The translations under genes were made by a program, and so were the position numbers. From Bugulina stolonifera (Eukaryota; Bryozoa; Gymnolaemata; Cheilostomatida; Bugulidae), in the NCBI GenBank assembly GCA_935421135.1, contig OW285191.1, positions 16,942,700 to 17,006,699 of the forward strand: 64,000 nt of DNA, written 5' to 3'. The notes under the pieces are model-generated. The model made no database searches, was not told the DNA's origin, and saw only the letters and a list, made by a program, of their open reading frames with translations. Of this stretch, positions 1 to 12,000 are shown piece after piece; within the stretch, counting starts at the first letter, position 1; each line of letters opens with the position of its first letter.

Positions 1-1
1 T

Positions 2-3000
2 ATCACATCTAAACTAACATCAAGAACATTTGACATAGATTGTAGTGATGACTACGACACTGACTTGGATGTTGATGATGAAGGTAAGAATTAGACCGTG
101 CCCTACAGGCGACCTTGACAACCGCATGTATATACATCAGATCTATGTGCATAATAATTCATCTACATGTATATACCACAAGACTTCTGTGCTACTACCA
201 TGTACTAATGATATATAATACTATATGCATGATATAGCATTAGTGAGTATCTGATTATTCTTATACTTGGGCAATGATCTTCTGTAGCATCAAACCCTAA
301 TCCCATGTCAGGTACGAATGAACTCTTTACCATAGATGTATGTAGCCTACCTATGAATGAAGTACACTTCATCACATTACATTTATTACATTTCGTAGTG
401 TTTAAAATTCGCCACAAGGAGATCATTTTTTGGAGTAGATGATTGGTTACCAAAAAGTTATAAACATCCATATCAACATGTAGACTTACTAAGTCCTAGG
501 TCTAGAAGTGGACCTATTTTATAGTGTAGGATGAAATTATATTTCAGTGTCAAAGGTTATCTGTTTTACTGTATTTAGCTGCCATTTAATTCTTGGCAGC
601 TGAATACAGTATTATGTATGTATGTAGTATTATACGCTGTATGTATGTATAGTTGAAAAGCTGTTGGTTTTACATTATACAGTGTACTTTAAGATATTCT
701 ATTACCTTCTTGTGTTGATTACTATTTGCAATACAAAGTACATTTATATATCTAGTAACACTAATCCTGTCACATTCAACATACATATAAACTTTTTTAA
801 AATAACAAATCTACATTCTACTGTAATATTATATTAAAATATTTACACAGCTTTAAATACTTTGGGTTAAGTCTAGAGCACTAGTAATAATATTTATATT
901 GATTATAATAATATTGGTGCATTTACTAGTCTTGGTTCTGTAAGGTTTGCGTGTGAATTAAATGGAAATCAAAGAACCAAGACTTCTACTTCTCATCCAG
1001 GCATTGTTTGGTATAAGGCCTTAGACTAAGGCCTACATTTGTATATCTAAAAAGTCTAATATTCTAGTGTATAAACACATATTATATTATATCATGTGCA
1101 GTATATTATAATATAATATAATATACGTGCATGATATATAATATAATATGTGTTTATATATTAGACTTTTTAGATATTATTTCTATAATTATAATGTACA
1201 TGATACATCTACATGTAATTGGCATGTAAGTTAGTAGGCACAACTTATAAATTCAAATAAAGTTCTAAATGCACACAGAGTATATTCATGATTGCAATAG
1301 CCCCAAATATAATTGTGCTCTTTTGGTCTGAAGATTTTCACCTACATGTAAACTTTTTCATCAGTTGCGTTGTCAAGCTACACTCAATAGTAAACATGTA
1401 AGGTAGACACATTGTCTAATAGTTCTTAGTCTATGGACTATGGGGGTACAAGGAAACGCCCTACAGTTCTATACTCAATATCTATGCTCTGTACTACATG
1501 TGTGGTACTACAGTTGAACCAATCGTTTGTCTACTTCCTGTAGATTGTGACGATACAGCTTATCTAAGACTAGAGCAGCACGACACTAGTGGTGCGCTCC
1601 AGTATGTCAGACGATGTGAGGAATTAGGAGTTGTCCCTGTTAAGTTCTTTCTACGTCATCACCAGGAGACTAGGTTTGTCATGAGGTATCACGGGCTAGG
1701 GAGTAGAGGAGCCCAGGCTTTGTGCATTCCTTTAGAGGTAGGTTCTCAATATAATGCTATTATACAATCATGTAGTTTGTTGCTAGGAGTAGCTATAGCA
1801 GAGGTTCCCAAGTGTACTATTATATGGTCACTTAGCATAGTATGTATTTATGCAATAGAAGGCCATAGTTATTTCATATGAACTAGAAATTTATCACGTT
1901 GAAATAAGAGCAAATCTGGTGAGTTGCAAGTAGCCTGTAGATTGGACGAGCCAGAGATGAGTGTGAAATATAACCTAACCCATGTTTTGCAGTTGATTTG
2001 CCAACATTCAGTATTTAGGGTGGGTATATTGTACATGTATAACCACCAGTATATTGTCCAGGTTGGAACATGGTCTTTCCTATATATCATAGAACTATTT
2101 GTATTGCAGAAGAACACTCACATAACTAAACTTAACTTGGAGGGAAATGACGTGGAGTCAGATGGTGTCATCCATATTTGTAAAATGTTGACCGAGAATT
2201 TATACATTACTGAGATTGTGAGTCTATTTACATAATTACCTGTATATACTGGTATTAGTGTGCTGCGTGCTGTGTGGTGATATTTCTCATCTAGTGGACA
2301 CAATGTCTGAAGCCTGGTGACGTGCCAGGAGGGAGGACATGGTGTTTCTGTCTCAATGCATTGAGATATCAAGTGTAGTTCCTTGTGACTTAAAATGAAA
2401 GTGTATTTTAAAGTAATGGCAAGTAAAACATCAAATTACATTTACGTCAAATAATTTGTACAATTGCATGTTATTATTTCAAATGGTATTTTAGCAGTGG
2501 TTTAAACCTTCCAGTTTATATTTAGATTTATACATACATATACATGTACATGGACTCATAAGGTCTCATAATCTCTAATATCTAATTTCTCTCTCAGAAC
2601 CTGGCCGAGAACAATGTCTCATCCGAAGGTGTGGTGCAAATGGGTGAAATGTTGTCAAATAACAACAGGATTACTCTCCTGGACTTGTCTGGCAACCGTC
2701 TGGGAGACAGAGACTCTCTGCATTTTGGTAACATGTTACAGGTGTGTGTGCTATATTATGTCTAGCATGTGTGTGCTATATGTGTAGTATGTGTATGCTA
2801 TATGTCTAGTGTGTGTATGCTATGTGACTAGTGTGTGTATGCTATGTGACTATTGTGTGTATGCTATATGACTAGTATGTGTATGCTATATGACTAGTAT
2901 GTGTATGCTATATGACTAGTATGTGTATGCTATATGACTAGTATGTGTATGCTATATGACTAGTATGTGTATGCTATATGGCTAGTATGTGTATGCTATA

Positions 3001-6000
3001 TGACTAGTATGTGTATGCTATGTGACTAGTATGTGTATGCTATATGATTAGTATGTGTATGCTATATGACTAGTATGTGTATGCTATATGACTAGTATGT
3101 GTATGCTATGTGACTAGTATGTGTATGCTATATGACTAGTATGTGTATGCTATATGACTAGTGTGTGTATGCTATATGTCTAGTGTGTGTATGCTATATG
3201 ACTAGTGTGTGTATGCTATATGACTAGTATGTGTATGCTATATGACTATTGTGTGTATGCTATATGACTAGTGTGTGTATGCTATATGACTAGTATGTGT
3301 ATGCTATGTGACTATTGTGTGTATGCTATATAACTAGTATGTGTATGCTATATGGCTAGTATGTGTATGCTATATGACTAGTATGTGTATGCTATGTGAC
3401 TATTGTGTGTATGCTATATGTCTGTGTCATTACATCTACATCTAATCTTGTACAGAAAAATACGACATTGAAGAAACTCTACCTGAGTTATAATAAATTT
3501 GGGGATCACTCGGCACCCGCATTCAAAGAAGCTCTCTCTAACAATGATACTCTACACTTACTAGACCTTAGCTGGAACCACTTCCGCTCTCCTGGAGCAG
3601 TACTGATATCTGAAGGGGTCAAGGTAAGCTATCACTGTCCATGCATGGTCAACGTTGTGCTAAGGTACACAATATCATCTCTATATATACATGTACTTGG
3701 TACATGCAAAATACACTGTATATACGGTACATACACATGTGCATAGTGTACGTACAGTATGCACTATGATATAATGTAGAATTTTTAGACCATAATTAAC
3801 TTCAATGCCTTATTTATATTCATGAATTTCAAGTATTTTGGCTCACACTAGCAATAATGATATACATTGTATATGGTTGAGGAGAGAGAGGACAACTTCA
3901 CACTATGATCCGTAGCTCATGATTACATTGGTGAATCTCTTTGTGGGAGCTAAAGCTATAGTTCATGTACAAAGTAGTCTGTGTATTTTATGTAGGCCAT
4001 GTAATTGCATCTACGTATACTATGTGTCACATGGTTTAGGGCCTAACATTTGTGTGCATGTACATTACGAAAGCTAGGTTCATCACTAGAATTCTTGAAT
4101 GCAAACAGAAGTGTAGTGTTGAAGCACTAACATTATCTGTATGTCTGTAAATCTATGTATAGATTCAGGGTGAGACACTAGCGGTAAGATGTTATTATTA
4201 TATTTAGTACACACATACAGTATACTGTATATCTGTTCTGTTCAACCTTTTCTAGATCATAATATCACTGCATGTCTATAGACTACTTTCAAACAGTTCT
4301 TCGACTTTATGCACTCTTTTCATAATCACAAGCACTTCATAATTATGTATTATGTAGATATTTTGAGGGTTGGGAAACTCACCCCTAACATTCATTTATA
4401 TGCATGTAATACACATGGGTTATTTAATCCTGAGCCTCTAATGGGCATTGGTGTACCTTTGGTATGATCCTGAGAATGAAACAGAGCACCTGCTTTGTTT
4501 ATTAATATGTGCAGGTGTCACATAAGATAGTCTTTGCTTAGTCAGTTCTAATACCAAGTTTGAAAATAGACAACTCTGGTCTTGAGTGCCTATATGTGGA
4601 CAGAACACTTTACCACTACACCAGCCCAGCAACTTTATAAAAGGAAGTTTTGCCAGTGAGCAGTAGATGTTAGCTGAACCAGCTGTGCACCAGGCACTCC
4701 TCATATGATGGCCATATTTGGAAATATGGAAGCCATATTTGGAAATATGGAAGAAATGGCCAAACCCCCTTTCACCCCAATCGAACACGTATTCCAGTAG
4801 TTGAGGTTCCTACTTTTTTTTGCAGGAAAATGTGGGGCTCAAGGTGCTCAACCTGAGAATGAATGGGTTTGGATTAGAAGGTGCTAAGGCTATGGCCAGT
4901 GCCCTAGCTGTAAACAGAACCCTAATGGAGCTAGATCTAAGTGCTAATAGGATACCTTTACAAGGAGCTGTGGCCCTTGGTAAAGGTATCAATGTCAATG
5001 AAGTTCTAGTCTCTGTCAAGGTGAGACCATTTACCTGTATGTAGATATTTACCTGCATGTACAGCAGATATTTACTTGCATGTGCAATGTATGCATATAT
5101 TTATACATGAATATATGTAAACTCCTTCCATATGTTATACATTGTATACACAAAAAAGAAAGTTTTAACTTAAACACTCATCACCGAAGTTATACTCGTA
5201 GCACATTCTGTTTTTCAAACCTACATTGTATATATCATGTATACATTTACATTATATGACTCTCTGGAGATGTTTAATACGTTTAATTGGGGCACGATAT
5301 TTCATATCATTACATACATGTACATCTAGCTAGGTCATAACACCACATATACATGTAAATTGTACATATATTTAGCTGGGACACAATCCTATGACAGCAG
5401 CAGGTGCTCTCTGTCTACTGGCAGCAGTGCAGGGAAATGAGAATTCGGAGATGAAGACTCTTGATCTCTCAGAGGTGTACGTCAGTTCAGAGTTTCTGGC
5501 TATGAAGAACAATCTAGAGAACGAGAGAGATATGACAGTTATACACGGCAGCATGCAAACTGATATCAAGAAAAGGGTGAGAACTCCCTGTAGAATGTAT
5601 ATATATATTGGCATCTGGTATGCAAGTACAGGTATGCATCCTGTGTATCGGCTCATCATTATACACATTATAGTAACACATTCTCGCACCCTCTAACTGC
5701 TAACTGATGCAGTAGAAGGTTGTTGCTGCAGGATGCAATCTGTGTAGTAGCACATGCCTTCTGTAGAAGTTTAAGAAGTTCAGTTACTGCTACTTGTACT
5801 ATTAGCCTGCCTTGCTGACATCTCTCCCACCTCCACTCCCATCTCCACTTCCACTCCCACCTCCACTCCCACCTCCGCTCCCACCTCCGCTCCCACTTCC
5901 GCTTCCACTCCCACCTCCACTCCTACCTCCACTCCCACCTCCACTCCCACCTCCACTCCCACCTCCGCTCCCGCTCCCACCTCCAGTTCCACCTCCACTG

Positions 6001-9000
6001 CCACATCTGCTCCCACCTCTGCTTCCATCTCCATTCCCATCAATATCAACATTGCTGTTCCTACATGTACATACTGCTAATTTTACTACTACCACAGCCA
6101 CTCCCATTACTAACTGTATACATCATTATTGTGCCTCTGTTTCATTTCACAGGTATCCAAGGTCTGTATATTGGCATATTTTACTCATTTTTAGAAAACA
6201 TCTAGTTTCTCCAACATGCACAGTGTACATGTATGCTGTTTTATAGAAAGTATCACATTTTTTATTCTATCTCCTATTGTTCTTGTCAGAATTCCATAGT
6301 AGTGTACATAGTCATAGATTGTGCTAACATAATAATATTCTCATACATTGTAGGAGAAAAACAAAGTTAGTATCGTTTCATTTATGCACTACATTACACA
6401 AGTATGATTCAATTATTATACTGCCATACAGTACGTAGATAGTGTATCTTATTTTCTTCTCTAATTTATTCCCCTGCATCTCATTTATAGTTTGGTCTTT
6501 TGCGTAATTGGGTAAGTGAAATGCTATCTGCTGGTTGGCCATTTGATTTACAAACAAGGTTTGTTGATAATCATAACTACAAAGTAGTGGTAACCATTAT
6601 TACAAGTCTTGTACTTACGCATCCGGTAGAATTGAAGTTAGTTATCCTTTCGATTCTGATGCTAAAGTTTTGTGGCTATACAATACTGTTATTAGACGAA
6701 GAAATACTATATTCTTAGAATATGATTGGTGGAGAGCTAACATAACAGTATGTACTGCTATTATTAATAAGTCTGACAGTTTCCTCTGCTGTAGAAGACT
6801 AGACAAAGAGGAGATAATGAGGTTATTCCAATTGTATACATGCAGAAGTTGTCCTCACTTTGCATATCCAATTTATATCCTTGCAACTGGTTCACTATTT
6901 ACATAGCAGCACAGCATTGCAGTTTGCTATGAGTTTGAAGTGAGAATTAATGCTAGCTAAGTGTATAACATATTATTGAACAGGTGGAAGAAATGGGTTG
7001 CTTACGCAAACCGGTAATGCATGTATTATGCTGTGTTAGTAAATAGACTAATTTAAATCATATATGTACATGTATATAGCCTGTGTACGTAATATTACAT
7101 CTGTGAAAGCTTAGGAGGTGTGTCAGCATGTCCCCTTGCATGATCCAATGAATGTCTGTTCTGTCACAAAACGAATCGAATCGAGCTAGCCCTTTCTAGA
7201 ACAAATTCATAGGTACATATAAATAACACCAGTCCTGGTTAATTTGTTACTTGTTGATCTGTTTTATTACTACCAGATTGTCTTTGAGTTTTCATCCACA
7301 TGGGGCATGTAATACATCATGTATACGTACAAATTTATGCCTGTATGCATGTATGCAAATATGTACGTACATATGTGTGCACATACGTACATGCACATGT
7401 ACGCTTGAACATATGTACGCATGCACATGTACATTGTATACCCAATCGGTCATTTATTGTGGAGTTGTCTACTATATATAATAATATTGAATATAGAATA
7501 CTATGACTAAGAAGGAATACCTCAAAAAGTTGCTGTTAAAGAATCCTATTACTAAGATAAAGGACTACATGAGCTCTAATGGACTGAGGCTCATTGACTT
7601 TTTCAAGCAACTGGATAGAGATCAGTCTAACACATTGACATTCGACGAACTAAAGAGAGGCTGTGAGGTGTGTAAACGATATATCCACTATGAAATTACC
7701 TATTTTATAGTATCTACTGGTTTATTGTACTGTACATAGTATTTTTTATTCAATGAGAGCCACTGTACATGTAAATATTAGCTCTCTCATTGGTTAGCTA
7801 TTCCGTAGTGTGTGTATATTGTATATGCACTAGGTTTACCACCAGTATATCTGTAAGTGCAAATATGTTTATTGCCTGCTATGCTTTGTAGTATGTATTT
7901 TCATTGTCCATGCTACTATGGAGTATGCATGTCCATATTGTCCACTACTGGCTAATTCGTTACATTACAGAAGTACCAGATAGACATGAATGATGCTGAC
8001 ATCATGAAAACAATTAGATTGCTTGACACAGATAAAAGTGGAGACATTGACTTCCAGTAAGTCTCATAGCCAGCTATTTACATTCATATCAAATATATGT
8101 ACATCTACATGCATTGTTACAACTTTACATGTTATAATTATGATGTACTCATAGCAGGGGAGTCATGCTCTCTTATCATTCAAAAGTGGCAGAAGTTGTG
8201 TGCCCTTAATATTCATAATAATGAAGAGGTTGTCTTTTCAATGTAGTTACCTTTCATCATACGTTATGTTATTGTGAAAATGCTGCTTCGTTGCCATCAT
8301 TAACTTGCTTGGTTTAAGGTATGGGTGCCATTCCTCCACCCAGCGATACTGGTGGGATTTGAACCCATGACCTTTCAACAAGAAGTCCAGCTTTCTAACC
8401 TCTTGGCAATGACGGCTTCGTGGAATATACCAATCGAATTTGTGATATTTTATTAATGTTAACATAGTATTTGTGCATGCACTATCACAGACTGGTTTAT
8501 TGTGTTAGGACGTGGACAGGAAGGCTATCCCCAACAACCAGGTAGAACTAGCAGCTCAAACAATGCTCAAATCTACACAATATTACACTATATATATGTA
8601 GTAATATGATAGCCCTTATCCCACTTAGCATTGGCTTGCTCTTTTCCAAACTTGCTGCTGTAGTACATACTGTAATCCAGTATATACTGTAATGTAGTAT
8701 ATACATGTACTGTAATGTGGTATATACCCATTTCTCTTCATGCTCTGGTTACTCATGGACATGCATAAGCTATCATTAATTGGTGTGAGAGAATAACTTC
8801 ACAGATCCAATCATAGCTTATAGTCCATCAGCCAAGCAGCAAAATTATAACTTTTCGCTCCTGACCTCTCCAATCTACACAGTTTTTGGGTACAGGTAGA
8901 TTAAAACATGGGCAATTCAAATCCACTTACTAACCCCTCGAAATCACTTGACAAAGGGGTAAAAATTGAATTTTTTCGAAATTTTTAAAATTAGAGTTGT

Positions 9001-12000
9001 CTGCTCCTTACTTGCTGTTAGAAAATATTAGAATCCCCCTACGCCAACTTTCATTGGTCAGTTGCATGCACTTCCTGTCATTTTGATAAATTATCTAAGA
9101 AGTGAGTAGCAGGAAACCTACTGGATACTCGATTTGGCAACTTTTGTAGCAAATGTGTAATGATAAATTCATTCAGTTCTCCATGTTGGTTATCTTGAGA
9201 GTTAAATGGAGCATCCAAAGACCGACAAACTGTTCTTTAGATAAATATTGACATAGATATTCATTGAATTATGGAAAGAGACAGCTAGACATTAGACAAG
9301 GAGTTAGTTTGAGCTGAGAGTTAACTCACTCTGACTCTAGGGTTCACAACACATAATAGAGGTCTATCATGAGAATCACTAGTAACCAAAGGCTAAATAT
9401 GACATCAGTTTCTCTGGAAAAGGTATGTGACTGACTAGGAAAAAGATTATATTTAATGGTTATAGTAATAGTTAGTAGCTAGTTGGTTGAAAAATTTGAA
9501 CTTCATTTTGTGACATGGATAAGAATTTAAGTTTACCTAATTTAATTATTCATTGTAATTTATGGCAATTACTTTTTAGTGGAAACACGTATTTATCCAT
9601 AATTGTAATTAATAATAATTATCATTTTATAAAATTCTTATTGCTTATTCCATTGCCATGTGAATTATGCTCATACCTCGTCACAAATCTGTTATAATTA
9701 CTCAATATAATATTTTTATAATAATATAATTAAATGTGATGAAGTTGATCGCAATCAGCAAAAATTTTTGCATGATCTTGATCCACAAGAAATTTATAAA
9801 ATAGCCTAAATGTAGTTTTAAATACGCATGTATAATTATTTGTTATGGTTATAGACATGTATACAAAATTATACTAAATGTAGTCTTGTATTGTGTTATT
9901 CTGTTATTATCATTATGTTATAGTGTAGCAAGACTGCTATAGTAGGCCTATGTTTTACCTGGCAATGCAATATGGATTTCAATTTAATTTTGATTTTAAT
10001 GTATATAGCCTAATTAAGGGTAATGTTCAAGTTGTCTAATCCAGGTTGTAGTTATGTTCCATGTTTACTAGATATTTTCTGGGGGATACTAGCATTAAAA
10101 CTGTGGCATTAATTTCACGGCGAAGGCTGCAGTTATGTTTGCCCTTCTGTTATTTCACATGCACACAGCCCTTCCACTCCTATTATTGTTCTACAAATAT
10201 TTTTCCATCTACACCCTAGAATAATTCTTTGTTTCTGGACCAGCACATTTATATTTTACTACCTACAGTTGTAAAACCCTTGCTGTTTTAGGTGCAAGTT
10301 GCATTGCTGAAAAGAAGCCTTGAAGATGTGATTGGTGGGTGACAAGGCATGCGTATCCATACCAACATTACAAGATATACACAGCAAGCATGCGGACAGA
10401 CCTTGCCTTAGTAGGTATGTTCTTACTGCCGATGCAAGGGGCTATATCAGAAACTATTTTTGATGGATGATATATACATGTAAGAATTCCTTGAAGCAGA
10501 ACTCTTCACTTTTCTCCCTTATGTTCAAACATGCATAAATTTAAATTATGAGCTCGCGCACATACGTTTACATTATGAAGGGTGAAAAAAGATCTAATTT
10601 GTTGTTTAGCAAATCATACTCTTGAGAACATCTTTTAAAAAAATTAGATGAGTTTGTGTATTGTTGTCTTTTGCTAGGGCGGACTGGCTAGAAACAATGT
10701 TGCCGTGTTACTACCTCAACTAAATTACGATCAACCTCAGCAGCATACAGTACCATCGACGGTGATGATGACAGCTATGATGGTGATTCTTGAAGGACGC
10801 AGAGCTATCATTGAAGTAGGCTAGTATAGGTATTTCAAATGCTATCAACAAAACGAAATCAAGTACCACATGGCCACTGAACACCCGAAGACTAAACTAT
10901 TAATAGTACTGAACAAAACGGTACCACAATTGCTGTATAACCTTGTATTCCTAGTGTGCAGTATGACACTCCATATACCTAGTGAAACAAAGTTTCAAAT
11001 TATTAATCGTTATTTGTATTCGAAGAAGTTACCATAATCATCTACCTGAGCACAGAAAATCTGTCAATGCACTTGGATTTACACGTTTCATAACTAGTGG
11101 TGGGACAAGTCACCTTTCTCCACCACATAAGTCGTTACTGAAGATTCGTGCTACCCATGCCAATTATGTTGCTGCAATTTGTACAAGAGTCTATAAACTG
11201 AGGATGGAAGTACCTCGCCCTGTTAACTATGGATGAGAGGTATTAAATCTCACCTACAAAGTTATTTAGTGGTGAAACTATTTCAACTGACATAATACAT
11301 ACTGTCTGTTGCTCTTGTAAGAAGACCAAATATGCAAGTACACAGTACCAGATGATATATAGATACTTGTATGCCTGTAAATTAATTCTAATTTGTAAAT
11401 TTATATGCATGTCATATTTTGTGCCTGTGTTAGGTTGTCTGTATCTTACTGAATCAATTTATAATTAACTTTTTAGTTTCATGGTACAGCACATGTTCCT
11501 TCGAACTCACTCTATTAGCTCTAGTTCTTATTGTCCCTGCAAGTGGGTAATATACGTAGAGGTCATGTCATGTTATGGGTTTTTGCATATATTGTATGCT
11601 TTGTCACTAAATATAATATACTACCTAACCTGTATCTTTAATTGTAATAAAGTACATCAATATTATCTTACAATCGCTGGGCTGATGCTGAAACCACATT
11701 ACAAGATACACTAATGGCTCATAAGTTCTCAAATAGATACAGTAGAACAGCACTAGAGTATACTTGGAAGGTCAGCAAATAACAATAAATGTTTATAAAA
11801 TTCTAAAATTTTCATCAGTGATTATTTTACGTGTTATTTCCACTGTAACAAAAGAGACGTTGCTCTCCGTAGAAAGTCTGCGCAGGTTATCATGTTATTA
11901 TGCACAGATTATTGCACTGAATGTAGTAACAGCATCCTTAAATACGAAGAAGGTCATTGGGGCCTTGTTTACGATAACACCAAAAATCTCTGCAGTTTGT

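Noticed and set aside
5780..6246. Poly-Pro/Leu ORF on plus and Gly/Ser- and Val/Glu-rich ORFs on minus
   Set aside because: All derive from one CCN simple repeat inside an intron.
8285..8430. A genuine tRNA gene
   Set aside because: A and B boxes are present but the acceptor stem does not pair, and a SINE body follows.
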